DNA of 41,345 bases from Gemmatimonas sp. (GTDB lineage: Bacteria > Gemmatimonadota > Gemmatimonadetes > Gemmatimonadales > Gemmatimonadaceae): contig JAABRT010000027.1 in assembly GCA_011390805.1 (NCBI GenBank), positions 1 through 41,345 of the forward strand. Reading direction: 5' to 3'. A program made the translations under genes and the position numbers. The stretch's first letter is position 1, and each line of letters begins with the position of its first letter. Below are positions 1-8,189 of the stretch, piece by piece. The notes under the pieces are model-generated. The model worked only from the letters and a program-made list of their open reading frames with translations. It was not told the origin of the DNA and searched no databases.

Positions 1-1
1 C

Positions 2-1396
2 CTGGCCAGCCCGGTCGCGCGGCAGGCGGGCATGCTGTCCCAGCTCGAGGGTTTCTATCGCGCCGAAATCCCCAAGCAGAAGCTGTTTGACCAGATCGCG
101 TCAGACGTGTGGGTATCCGACGCGCGGCTGTGGCAGCTGTACAAGGACCGCAACGATACCGCCCGTGTTTCGTACGTCGCGTTCCGCCCGGAAAATGCCC
201 AGGGCAGCGTTGAGGTGACGGAGGCCGAAATCTCCCAGTATTACAATGAGAATCGCGAGTCGTTTGAACGCCCGGCGCGCGCCGTTGTCGCACTGGTGGC
301 CGTGGAGCGCGCCGTGACCGCGGCCGACTCGGCCGCCGCACGCCGTCGCATTGATTCATTGCGCGCCGAAATCGTGGCTGGCGCTGATTTCGCGGAAGTT
401 GCTGAGCGCGAGTCGGTGGATTCGTCCTCGGCAATCAACGGTGGTGAACTGGGCAGTGGCGTGCGCGGACGTTTCGTCGAACCGTTCGAAAACGCTGCGT
501 ACGAGTTGAGCGTGGGCGAGATCTCGCAGCCGGTGCAGACGCAGTTTGGCTGGCACCTGATCAAGCTCGATCGCAAGAACGGCGACACGCTCGACCTGCG
601 ACACATTCTGATCAACGTGGGTCAGAGCGATTCCACGCAGGCCGCCACCGACCGCTTGGCCGACCGATTGTTTGCCATCGCGGGCAGTGCAACGGAACCG
701 GCGCTGTTTGACAGCGCGGCAGCCGAGCTTGGCCTCCCCGTGTCATCGGTCGTTGTGCTTGAAGACGAGCCGCTCAACTTTGCCGGACGCTACGTCCCGA
801 GCGTGAGCGCGTGGGCCTTCAGCGGTGTACAGGTTGGTGAGTCCAGCGACTTGTATGACGCGCCGGAAGCCTATTACATCGCCCGTCTTGATTCGGTGCG
901 TGCTGGTGGCATTGCTCCACTCGACGACGAGCTGAAGGCGGAGATCCGTCGTCGCCTCGAACGCGAAAAGCGCGTGGACGCGCTGCTCCCGCTGGCAACA
1001 CAGCTCGCCGAACAGGCGCGTCGCACCTCCCTTGAGGATGCTGCCGCCGAGTTGGGCCAGCAGGTGCAGCAGTCAATTCCCTTCGCGCGCGCCACATTGG
1101 TTCCGGGCATCGGACAGTTCAACACTGCCGTCGGTGCTGCCTTTGGACTGTCGGTAGGCGAAGTGAGCAACGCCGTCCGCACCACGGACGACGTGTACGT
1201 GCTGCGTCTCGACGCCTTCACCCCGGCCGACAGCGCTGACTTCGTGAGCAGTCTGCCCGGATTCCGCGCGCAGACCACGCAGGCGCTGCGCTCCGAGCGC
1301 GTGCAGCAGTACCTGATCGGACTGCGCGAAGACGCCAACATCAAGGACGAGCGCCAGAAGATCCGCGCCAACCTGCGTCGTCAGGCGCCGGTGTGA
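2..1396 (+). CDS. Peptidyl-prolyl cis-trans isomerase, PpiD/SurA (parvulin) type, 5' end cut by window
   Basis: The reading frame is open to the left edge, so the N-terminus (expected membrane anchor or signal peptide and the start of a chaperone domain) lies outside; the internal ATG at 32 is not the true start. The visible part begins in a SurA_N/PpiD-like helical chaperone region. It is followed by a rotamase core with the parvulin hallmarks GGELG (near base 440) and a GWHLIKLD segment (near 550), and then by a second degenerate parvulin-like region containing LRHILI. Such proteins assist folding of secreted and outer-membrane proteins in the periplasm. It ends with tandem stops (TGA TAG, 1394-1399) and a strong terminator follows. 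The family is confident; PpiD versus SurA cannot be decided without the N-terminus. Confidence 0.85.
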   Translation: MASPVARQAGMLSQLEGFYRAEIPKQKLFDQIASDVWVSDARLWQLYKDRNDTARVSYVAFRPENAQGSVEVTEAEISQYYNENRESFERPARAVVALVAVERAVTAADSAAARRRIDSLRAEIVAGADFAEVAERESVDSSSAINGGELGSGVRGRFVEPFENAAYELSVGEISQPVQTQFGWHLIKLDRKNGDTLDLRHILINVGQSDSTQAATDRLADRLFAIAGSATEPALFDSAAAELGLPVSSVVVLEDEPLNFAGRYVPSVSAWAFSGVQVGESSDLYDAPEAYYIARLDSVRAGGIAPLDDELKAEIRRRLEREKRVDALLPLATQLAEQARRTSLEDAAAELGQQVQQSIPFARATLVPGIGQFNTAVGAAFGLSVGEVSNAVRTTDDVYVLRLDAFTPADSADFVSSLPGFRAQTTQALRSERVQQYLIGLREDANIKDERQKIRANLRRQAPV

Positions 1397-1418
1397 TAGC
1401 GCCGTAACCACGTAGTGA

Positions 1419-1455
1419 AAAAGCCCCCGACATCATCATGATGTCGGGGGCTTTT
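1419..1455. terminator. Bidirectional rho-independent terminator
   Basis: A perfect inverted repeat, with arms 1423-1436 and 1438-1451 around a single central base, is flanked by an A-run on the left (1418-1422) and a T-run on the right (1452-1455). The stem therefore reads as GC-rich hairpin plus T-tract on both strands. It lies between the convergent isomerase (+) and tatA (-) genes and should end transcription from both sides. Confidence 0.9.
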
Positions 1456-1515
1456 CATTTTCACTTTGCCGAAAATCGGTGAGGCGATCGGATCGCGCTG
1501 CCAGACTGCCAGACG

Positions 1516-1779
1516 TCAGTTCAGCAGTCGCTTTGGTTCCGGCCGGTCTTCCTCACGCACAGTCGGGTCGGCAGCGGGCGCTGATGCATTTACCGAGCGT
1601 GTATTGTTTGGCGGTGGCTCGGAAATCGCCTTTTGCGCATCGTTGAGGTTGCGCTTGAACTCGGTGATGCCCTTGCCAAAGGATCCGGCGATTTCAGGAA
1701 TGCGCTTGGCTCCAAAGAGCAGCAGCACCACCACGAGCAGAATGAGGATTTCTGTAAATCCGATTTGACCGAAGCCCAT
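1516..1779 (-). CDS. tatA: Sec-independent protein translocase subunit TatA/TatE
   Basis: This 87-residue protein has the TatA layout: a short N-terminus, one transmembrane helix (about residues 9-22), the FGAKRIPEIAGSFGKG hinge and amphipathic helix, and a charged unstructured tail. TatA oligomers form the channel for folded twin-arginine substrates together with TatC. The start is ATG at 1779, preceded by AGGAG (1786-1790) that overlaps the stop codon of the upstream DUF4321 gene, which implies translational coupling. tatC lies 9.4 kb away in this window (11219-12004). No separate TatB is visible, so this TatA may serve both roles. Confidence 0.93.
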   Translation of the reverse strand: MGFGQIGFTEILILLVVVLLLFGAKRIPEIAGSFGKGITEFKRNLNDAQKAISEPPPNNTRSVNASAPAADPTVREEDRPEPKRLLN

Positions 1780-1787
1780 GGGGTCTC

Positions 1788-2066
1788 CTAGAACAGGGAT
1801 CGTGCAATGAGATAAGCGATCAGAACGCCAACCAGACTCAGTAGCGATACATCGAGCGCCACCGGCCCAACCGCGAACTTCAATATAATGAGGTCGATCG
1901 GAAGCGGGCCAATTGCCGGCTGAACGCCTGCGGTAAGAAACTCCTTCACCGCCCCCGATGGCAAGAACCGTCGGGCCAACTGTGCCATCAATCCACCAAC
2001 CACAAATCCAACACTGAGCACCAGCAGGTGGAACACCGGCCGATGCTTCGAGGGTCCGCTAGCCAT
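1788..2066 (-). CDS. DUF4321-type small membrane protein
   Basis: This 92-residue protein has two hydrophobic helices, about residues 12-32 and 70-91, joined by a loop with a PLPIDLIILKFAVGP stretch. That arrangement (FHLLVL at the N-terminal helix, then LDV-LLSLVGVLIAYLIAR) resembles the DUF4321 family of uncharacterised inner-membrane proteins. Its ATG overlaps the last base of the polyprenyl synthase stop (TAATG at 2064-2068), and tatA follows closely, so it belongs to the same transcript. The function is unknown; the family assignment comes from recognised pattern only. Confidence 0.7.
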   Translation of the reverse strand: MASGPSKHRPVFHLLVLSVGFVVGGLMAQLARRFLPSGAVKEFLTAGVQPAIGPLPIDLIILKFAVGPVALDVSLLSLVGVLIAYLIARSLF

Positions 2067-3070
2067 TACCAGCGACGATCAACGGCGTAGCCGATCGCCT
2101 CGAGCAACATGGCCTTGGCCGGGCCACCCGGCACCGCAGCCAAAGCTTCCTCGGCTTCGCGGGCAAACTGGTCCGCGCGTCGGCGGGCGTACTCAATACC
2201 GCCAGACTCGTGCACCAGTTGAATAACATCCGTCACCGACTCCTCATCCGGATCTGTGGTGGCGAACAATTCTTCAACGCGGGCACGGGATGCGGGTGAC
2301 ATGTTGCGCAGCGACGCGATCAACGGCAGCGTGACCTTATGCTCACGCAGGTCGAGGCCGCTGGGTTTGCCGGTCATTTCGGCGGTCTCCGTGTAGTCGA
2401 GCAGATCGTCGGCTACCTGGAAGGCCATACCCAGACGCTCTCCGTATCGCGCGAGTGCCTGTTGATGTGATGGCGCACCGCAGAGCGCACCCACCGAGCA
2501 GGCAGCGACAAAGAGCGCCGCCGTTTTTGCCCGGATGAGATGCTCGTAGTCGTCTTCGGTAAACGCCAGCGCATCGAAAGCGGCAAGCTGCCGCATTTCG
2601 CCGAGCGTCATGGCGTCAGACGCGTTTGACACAGCACGCATGATTTCGATGTCTTCGAGCTTCACCAACTCGCGCATCACGCGCGAGTAGAGGAAGTCAC
2701 CCATGATGACCGAAATCTGGTGACTGAAGAGTGCGTTGACTGTGGGCATGCCGCGACGCAAGACGGAATGATCGACTGCGTCGTCGTGAATGAGCGTTGC
2801 GAGATGCAACAGCTCCACTACGGCAGCGCAGGTAATCGCACGCGATTGCATGCCGTCGTCCACAGCGCTGGACAACAGGGTGAGCGTAGGGCGCAGCAAC
2901 TTTCCCTTCATGCTGAGCAAGTGGTTGCCCACTTCCTGCACGAGGGGAACGTCGGCGGTGACGATGCGCCGGATTTCTCCGGGCACCGCCTCGAGTTCCC
3001 GGCGAACCGGTGCCTGAATGTCGCGCAATGCGGCGGCCAGCGCCGAAGGGGTGCGTGCGGATACAGTCAT
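2066..3070 (-). CDS. Long-chain (E)-polyprenyl diphosphate synthase
   Basis: This 334-residue all-helical isoprenoid synthase condenses isopentenyl diphosphate onto allylic diphosphates to make the side chain of menaquinone or another quinone. Both aspartate-rich motifs are present: DDAVD (residues 96-100) and DDLLD (221-225), together with GKLLRP near the N-terminus and a GDFLYSR segment. The residue five before the first motif is alanine, consistent with a long product, so an octaprenyl/heptaprenyl (IspB/HepT-like) enzyme is likely. I chose the ATG at 3070, which overlaps the TPR gene stop as TGATG and has AGG about 7 bases upstream; a GTG at 3073 is the alternative. It sits between the TPR gene and the DUF4321 gene with overlapping ends on both sides. 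Confidence 0.92.
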   Translation of the reverse strand: MTVSARTPSALAAALRDIQAPVRRELEAVPGEIRRIVTADVPLVQEVGNHLLSMKGKLLRPTLTLLSSAVDDGMQSRAITCAAVVELLHLATLIHDDAVDHSVLRRGMPTVNALFSHQISVIMGDFLYSRVMRELVKLEDIEIMRAVSNASDAMTLGEMRQLAAFDALAFTEDDYEHLIRAKTAALFVAACSVGALCGAPSHQQALARYGERLGMAFQVADDLLDYTETAEMTGKPSGLDLREHKVTLPLIASLRNMSPASRARVEELFATTDPDEESVTDVIQLVHESGGIEYARRRADQFAREAEEALAAVPGGPAKAMLLEAIGYAVDRRW

Positions 3071-6000
3071 CACGCTACCTGTTCGAGCGCAGCCAGTCGA
3101 TCGGCGACGTCGCGGAATTGAATGTCAGTTGCGTACACGCGTTGAAAATAGCTCCGTGCCTCGTCCCGGCGCTGCAAGGCTTCGCACGCATATCCCAGCA
3201 GGTACAGTACTCCGACCCGCTGTTCATCGTTGAGCCCGGGTTCATGCAGCGCCCGAGATAGAACGGTCACGGCCACCGGAAAGCTCCCTTGCTCCAGAAA
3301 ACACTGTCCCAGCGCCTCGTACGCAGGGAGGCGATGGGTCGGACTTCGGAGCGCCCGCTGGAACTCCGCAATCGCGTCGTCCAGCAGTCCCATCTCCTTG
3401 TACGCTACGCCGAGATCATAATGGCTCTCATAGTCGTCTTCGCCAAGGCTTCGGGCCACACCTTCTCGAAAATGTTGGAGCAGCTGATCAAAATCGGCGT
3501 TTTCGTCGCCGGTGATCGTGGGTTCCTTGAGGCGCATGCGCGTGTCAGCCGTGTCCCCATCGTCGGACAGCCAGTCGGCCAGATTGACGTATCCGTCATC
3601 GGCTGACGAGGGAGCGGACGGACGTGCCGGGGGAGGCGGTGCGGCGTCTCCAAGGGCAATGCGCGCACGATCATCCCATGGATCGAGCTCGAGCACGCGT
3701 ACGTACACCGATTCCGCACGGGCCGCCAGACCGGTGCGCACGAGCGCATCGGCGAGGTCGAGGTAGCTCTCGCGCAGCCGCTCGCGATCGCCGAGCCTGA
3801 CTGCCAACTCCACACGCTTCTGGTGGAAGCCGATGTTGTCGGGCGCGGCGCGCACCATGTCGTCGCTGACGCGGGCGGCATCATCAAGTTCACCCTGCAC
3901 CTCAAGGCCAAGCACGGTCGTGGCCAACTCCGTGAGTCCCGCCTCGAGCTCTCCCGCTTCGAGCAGCGCTTCAGCCAGGCGACGTCGGCGCGCCCAATCG
4001 CCCGGATGCGCGTCGGCTTCTTCACGCAGCCGTTCACAGCGCATGAGCGCGACGTTCACGACCGCCGTCGGCGCCTCGGGTGTGAGCAACGCGTCGAGAT
4101 CGCTGGAATCGCCTTCGACGTGCAGATATTCGAGCGCGGCGGCTTCGGCGGGTTGATCGGCGTCGAGTGTGTCGAGCGAGTCGAGCGAGTCGAGCGTATC
4201 GGAGGGTGCGTTCTCCGTCTCGATGGTGTCGAGTGCAGCGAACGGCTCGACCGCATTCGCTGTCAGCGTCGCCTCGAGCGCGTCTACGCCGTCGAGTTCG
4301 TCGTCGGCCAGGTCGAGCAACGAGTGGTCGTAGGCCGCGTTGTCGATCGAGCGGTCTTGTGCCACGTCGTGTGCACCATCGTGCGCCCAATCAATGGCAG
4401 CCTCGGCTACTGGATCGGCTGCAGCGTCGCTTGGTGCGTCGCTTGGTGCGTCGCTTGGTGCGTAGGCGGCAGCCTTGAGCGTGGGCAGCTGAGCATCCGG
4501 GATGACGATAGGCGGCAGCTCACCCGGCAGGATGAAATCGTGCGGGTTGAGACGAGGCGGCGTGGTGCGCCACCGTTCGGCCACTTGCTCGCTGAGCGAC
4601 GCCTGGTGCACCAGTGCGGCGGCGTCCTCAGCCTCTTCATCAACCTCTTCCGCGTACTCAGCGTCTGCTGCCTGATGCTCACCGTGGACGGGTGCCGCTT
4701 CCACGAACTCATCTGCCAGCACAGCGTCGACTGCTGGCCGGTCCGCCACTACGTGCGCGACTTCCGCCTCGTCCGCCGCGACCTCGTTAATCGACTCCTC
4801 GTCTGCCACCACCTCGGCGATAGCCCCTTCATCCGCCCCTGCCTCAGCGATCGCCACCCCGTCTGCCAGCACCTCAGCAACGGGCACCTCGTCGTCCACC
4901 TCGCCAACGACGGCCCCCTGATCCGCTTCTGCGTCGGCGACTACCGCTTCGTCCGCCACACCCTCAACGAAGGCCGCCTCGTCAGCCACCACGTCAACAA
5001 ACGCCGCCTCGTCGGTTACCACATCGGCCAGTGAGACATGCTCGGGACTGAAGTCCGCCGTCGCTGCGTTGTTGTCGAGCGAGTAGCCCCGAACATTGTC
5101 CAAAACTCCGTCGACAGCAGCCTCGTCCTGCACGCTGCTGTGAGTGTCCAGCGGAGCGTCTTGCGCGTGCACTATTGACTCCGCCGCGTCCTCCGGCTCC
5201 TCCGGCTGTACCGCCTCAATGGAGTCAGACAAAAACGCTTCGTGCATTTCCACGGTGGCATCATCAGCGGGAGCTTGCGCCAGCACGTCGTGCATCTCGC
5301 CCAGGGGCTCCTCGGACAGCGCCTGCCAAGTCAGTTCAACCGACTCATCAGACAGCGCCTCAGGCATCAGCTCCGCGGACTCCTCCGTCAAATCCTGCCG
5401 CGGCGCCATCGCGGACTCATCCGTGAGCGACTGCCCCTTCGGGGTCTCATCAGCGACGAGCTCCACCATGGACCCGCTCACCGATTCGGCGTCCATCGCC
5501 TCCATCGCATCGAGATCGAGAAACTCAAGGGGTGCCAGATTCTCCGGTCCAGCTCCCACCTCGGCTTCGCCCTCCACCACCGACTCAGCGTTCCGCGAGG
5601 TCTCACGACCGATCTCCCGATCAGCCTCCCGGTCGGCATCCATGGCGTCATCGATGCTCACATCCGACATCAGGTCTACACTGCCAACTTCAATCCATTC
5701 AACCTCTTGCGAATCGTCAGACGAAGCACTTTCACCCGGCACCTCGGACGCAGTCTCAGGTAGGGGCTGATCCGCCGACGCATCAAGCGACACATCAAGC
5801 GACGCATCAAGCGACACATCAAGCGACGTTTCAATCGACGTTTCAAGTGACGCTTCAACTGACGCTTCATTCGACGTTTCAAGTGACGCTTCAAACGAAA
5901 TTTCAAGCGACGCTTCAAGTGACGACTCAATATCAAGCAGCATCCCGTCTTCGCTATCGGCCACGAGTCCCTGCAACAGCTCGGCCGGAGGCACCTCGTT

Positions 6001-6951
6001 ATCGTCGGCCGGCTCGAAGCCAAGTGCGTCGGTCAGCCCTTCAGGGACAGACGCCTGCTCAGTTGGCGCGACATCAGCGGGGAGTTGGCCCTCTACCAAC
6101 GAGGCTGTTTCTATCGCCCCTTCGTCCGGCGCCGGTTCCGGCGAGTTGGCTTCGAAGCCATCCAAGGGCTCCAGCAGATCGTACGCGTCATCAGGATTGC
6201 TGGGATCGAAAATCAGCAGGTCATCGAGCGAGCTCGTGCGAGCCGGGGGCGCCGACAGCTCGCGCGAAGCACTCGCGCCATTCCCGTTGCTGTTGGCGTT
6301 TCCGTTCAGCGGCGCGCCGGACTCCACCGCGGCGGAACCGATCGGCGGCGTGGGCGGCACCGCGTCATAGTCAATGTCCAGGAACACCAGACTGTCGGCA
6401 GTGCTCTTCTCCTGCTCCTGCGCCGCGGCCGCGTCGGCCACCGTGGGCAGCTCAATGCCAACCCGCGCCGCGTGCTCCTCCACGAGGCGCCGCACCTCGG
6501 TAAGCTCGGGCATGAGGCTGGCGACTTCGCTGAGCGACGTCATGGCCTCTTCGTTGCGCCCCTCCTTTTGCATGCGGGACGCATACTCCAGAAAGTTGCG
6601 CGTCGCGTCACCGCGCATTCCCTTACGCGCGCACACGCGTCCCAGCGTGAGATAAATGCCTACACGACCCGGCGCGTGACGCAGGATCTTGTTGCACAGC
6701 GCGATGGCGTTGTTGAACAGCCCGACGGCGGTGTAATGCTCGACGGCACGCTCGTAGGAGGCGACAGCCTCCGGGACGCGGCCAAGCCGCAGCGTGAGGT
6801 CGCCGACCTTGTTCAGAACTGCGACATCGACTTCCTCGCCCGCTGCGTCACCCGCTTCAATAGCGCGCGCGTAGTGGACAATTGCCTTGTCGAAGTCTCT
6901 TTGCGACTCGAGCTCGGCCGCTTTTTTCCTGAACTTCGCGGCGTTCGACAT
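3070..6951 (-). CDS. Giant acidic tetratricopeptide-repeat protein (1293 aa)
   Basis: The N-terminal 170 residues form TPR-like helical pairs (KAIVHYARAIEAG, EAVASYERAVEHY, NAIALCNKILRHAP). The C-terminal 330 residues hold more TPRs (YDLGVAYKEMGLLDDAIAEF, AYEALGQCFLEQGSF, a final YLLGYACEALQRRDEA). Between them lie roughly 750 low-complexity, strongly acidic residues rich in Ala, Glu, Asp, Ser and Val. These include a tetrapeptide S-L-[DE]-x array and a decapeptide [VL]ADE array, each encoded by tandem DNA repeats annotated separately. There is no signal peptide or membrane helix, so it is probably a cytoplasmic scaffold with two TPR heads on a long disordered tether. It heads the cluster with the polyprenyl synthase gene, which starts inside its stop codon. 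Specific function is not recognisable. Confidence 0.85.
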   Translation of the reverse strand: MSNAAKFRKKAAELESQRDFDKAIVHYARAIEAGDAAGEEVDVAVLNKVGDLTLRLGRVPEAVASYERAVEHYTAVGLFNNAIALCNKILRHAPGRVGIYLTLGRVCARKGMRGDATRNFLEYASRMQKEGRNEEAMTSLSEVASLMPELTEVRRLVEEHAARVGIELPTVADAAAAQEQEKSTADSLVFLDIDYDAVPPTPPIGSAAVESGAPLNGNANSNGNGASASRELSAPPARTSSLDDLLIFDPSNPDDAYDLLEPLDGFEANSPEPAPDEGAIETASLVEGQLPADVAPTEQASVPEGLTDALGFEPADDNEVPPAELLQGLVADSEDGMLLDIESSLEASLEISFEASLETSNEASVEASLETSIETSLDVSLDASLDVSLDASADQPLPETASEVPGESASSDDSQEVEWIEVGSVDLMSDVSIDDAMDADREADREIGRETSRNAESVVEGEAEVGAGPENLAPLEFLDLDAMEAMDAESVSGSMVELVADETPKGQSLTDESAMAPRQDLTEESAELMPEALSDESVELTWQALSEEPLGEMHDVLAQAPADDATVEMHEAFLSDSIEAVQPEEPEDAAESIVHAQDAPLDTHSSVQDEAAVDGVLDNVRGYSLDNNAATADFSPEHVSLADVVTDEAAFVDVVADEAAFVEGVADEAVVADAEADQGAVVGEVDDEVPVAEVLADGVAIAEAGADEGAIAEVVADEESINEVAADEAEVAHVVADRPAVDAVLADEFVEAAPVHGEHQAADAEYAEEVDEEAEDAAALVHQASLSEQVAERWRTTPPRLNPHDFILPGELPPIVIPDAQLPTLKAAAYAPSDAPSDAPSDAAADPVAEAAIDWAHDGAHDVAQDRSIDNAAYDHSLLDLADDELDGVDALEATLTANAVEPFAALDTIETENAPSDTLDSLDSLDTLDADQPAEAAALEYLHVEGDSSDLDALLTPEAPTAVVNVALMRCERLREEADAHPGDWARRRRLAEALLEAGELEAGLTELATTVLGLEVQGELDDAARVSDDMVRAAPDNIGFHQKRVELAVRLGDRERLRESYLDLADALVRTGLAARAESVYVRVLELDPWDDRARIALGDAAPPPPARPSAPSSADDGYVNLADWLSDDGDTADTRMRLKEPTITGDENADFDQLLQHFREGVARSLGEDDYESHYDLGVAYKEMGLLDDAIAEFQRALRSPTHRLPAYEALGQCFLEQGSFPVAVTVLSRALHEPGLNDEQRVGVLYLLGYACEALQRRDEARSYFQRVYATDIQFRDVADRLAALEQVA
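4424..4459 (-). repeat. Three identical 12-bp tandem units (SDAP) inside the TPR gene
   Basis: The unit GCGTCGCTTGGT on the + strand occurs three times without a mismatch and is followed by a partial fourth. It encodes Ser-Asp-Ala-Pro repeats in the acidic linker. The absence of sequence decay indicates recent expansion, independent of the other two arrays in this gene. Confidence 0.9.
4690..5019 (-). repeat. Eleven degenerate 30-bp tandem units inside the TPR gene
   Basis: The protein has an 11-fold decapeptide period, each unit beginning like VADEA, LADGV, GADEG or AADEA. It corresponds to 330 bp of 30-bp DNA units. Nucleotide similarity is moderate while the V/L-A-D-E core at the unit start is kept, which suggests an old duplication array under selection for composition or periodicity. 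It covers about residues 645-754, in the acidic tether between the two TPR blocks. Confidence 0.85.
5777..5932 (-). repeat. Minisatellite, 13 tandem 12-bp units inside the TPR gene
   Basis: On the + strand the unit reads approximately GACGCATCAAGC. Thirteen consecutive copies span 156 bp; the four at the low-coordinate end are nearly identical (alternating GACGCA and GACACA) and those further along are increasingly diverged. In the gene's frame each unit encodes one tetrapeptide of the form S-L-[DE]-[AVT], giving an acidic serine-rich tract at about residues 340-392. The unit length is a multiple of three, so copy-number change would keep the frame. Confidence 0.92.
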
Positions 6952-7029
6952 CGGCGCGAGAAGTGCTCCCGTGAAGGTCGCAGTTTTAGGCTCGTCCGAC
7001 GGACGACAGCGAGAAGAAATGGGACCGAG

Positions 7030-7058
7030 AAGCTATGTCACTCTGTGATAGTGATCAA
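7030..7058 (-). promoter_or_regulatory. Possible promoter upstream of the TPR gene
   Basis: On the minus strand TTGATC (7053-7058) and TAGCTT (7030-7035) are separated by 17 bases and lie about 80 bases upstream of the TPR start. The -35 box is fair and the -10 box weak. The 214-bp gap 6952-7165 is the only sizeable gap before this operon, so a promoter is expected here, but this exact site is tentative. Confidence 0.25.
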
Positions 7059-7165
7059 GCGCCCCACACGCTCCGCACTTCCCCTCAGTGACGCACGCCG
7101 CGTGCTTTACGCAACGTGTCCGGGCGATACGCAAGGGCGATGCGCACCGGACGGCGATTGGGCTC

Positions 7166-8155
7166 TCAGGACGGAGGGGTGGGGCGCGCCATGACATCAA
7201 GCACGCGCGACCAGCGCATGGGCGCCTGCGCCTCTCCCCGGCAGGCATAAAAGCAGTCGTCGCAGGCAATCGGTTGGTACGGAGACCACTGCTTCCAATC
7301 CACATCCGGCGGAAAATCAGGGCAACGTCTCACCTTGCCGTACGGGTCTACGTGCACGGTGGTGGTACCACTTGGACAGGGCTCGGTCATACCGCCGCGC
7401 ACCCAGCGGGGAATCTCGGAGAGATAGTGATCCGAGTTGGTGATCACACCGCGATGCGCGCGTTTGTACGCCAGCAACGACTCAATGGCGGCGCTCAGGG
7501 CACGCTGTTGCTCCTCGCGCAGCAGATGCGATTGATTGCCGTTTTTGGCGTCGGTGTACACCGAGAAGTTCACGCCGGCGCCCAGCCGGGCGGCCGTCTC
7601 CACCAACGGCATCAACTGGTCGAGATTGTCGTCTTTGATAACGGTGTTGAAGCGCACACTGCCAATGCCGGCGGCTTTGATGCGCGGCACGGTATCGAGG
7701 ATTTTGGCCGTCAGTCCGGGAATACCGCGGGCATCATCATGTCGGCCGTCCAGATAGTCCAGCGAGATATTGAACTGGTCAAGCCCCGCGTCCCACAGCG
7801 ACTTGGCGCGGTCTACGGTGAGCATTGCGCCGTGAGTGATCATGGCCAGATACGACAGATGCGTCGCCTCGCGAACCGACGCCACGATGTCTTCCAGATC
7901 ACGTCGCAGCGTGGGCTCGCCTCCGGTGAAGGTGATCATCATCGGATTGAAGCGACGCGCAATATCGGAGAACTCCTTGAGTTCATCGGCTTTGGCCGAC
8001 TTGGGCGTCTTCCAGTAATCACAAAAGCCGCACGACGCGTTGCAGCGCATGGTGACTTCGAGATTCAGCAGCACGGGACGCCGGCGCATGCGCAACCAGG
8101 CGTATTTGGTCATGAACAGCGGCACGTGCCACGGCTTGTATCGCGAACTCAACAT
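7166..8155 (-). CDS. Radical SAM protein with C-terminal Cys-rich (SPASM/twitch-like) region
   Basis: This 329-residue enzyme has the radical SAM [4Fe-4S] signature CNASCGFC (C38, C42, C45), the TGGEP glycine motif (77-81) and a TIM-barrel layout. The C-terminal part adds five cysteines (C260, C278, C298, C301, C305; pattern CPSG...CPD...CDDCFYAC) after a VDPYGKVRRCPD strand, typical of twitch/SPASM domains that bind an auxiliary iron-sulfur cluster. Such enzymes modify peptides, cofactors or lipids; the substrate cannot be read from the sequence. The first residues (PWHVPLFMTKYAWLRMRRRPVLLNLEV) resemble the lead-in of HpnH/MoaA-like proteins. It starts 34 bases after lptD ends, at the tail of the envelope operon, which hints at an envelope lipid or sugar substrate (inference). 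Confidence 0.85.
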   Translation of the reverse strand: MLSSRYKPWHVPLFMTKYAWLRMRRRPVLLNLEVTMRCNASCGFCDYWKTPKSAKADELKEFSDIARRFNPMMITFTGGEPTLRRDLEDIVASVREATHLSYLAMITHGAMLTVDRAKSLWDAGLDQFNISLDYLDGRHDDARGIPGLTAKILDTVPRIKAAGIGSVRFNTVIKDDNLDQLMPLVETAARLGAGVNFSVYTDAKNGNQSHLLREEQQRALSAAIESLLAYKRAHRGVITNSDHYLSEIPRWVRGGMTEPCPSGTTTVHVDPYGKVRRCPDFPPDVDWKQWSPYQPIACDDCFYACRGEAQAPMRWSRVLDVMARPTPPS

Positions 8156-8189
8156 GCCTGTTTACCCGATGAGAGACACCAGCGCACGC

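Noticed and set aside
3823-5034. 403-codon open frame on the + strand opposite the TPR gene
   Set aside because: It is created by the period-3 repeats and high GC of the TPR gene; the product is His/Arg/Cys-rich nonsense with no domain.
5777-5932. Possible CRISPR array
   Set aside because: Units are directly contiguous 12-mers with no spacers and lie inside a coding frame.
5144-6503. Several long + strand frames with THQATHQ-like repeats
   Set aside because: They are the antisense reading of the 12-bp minisatellite and acidic linker of the TPR gene.
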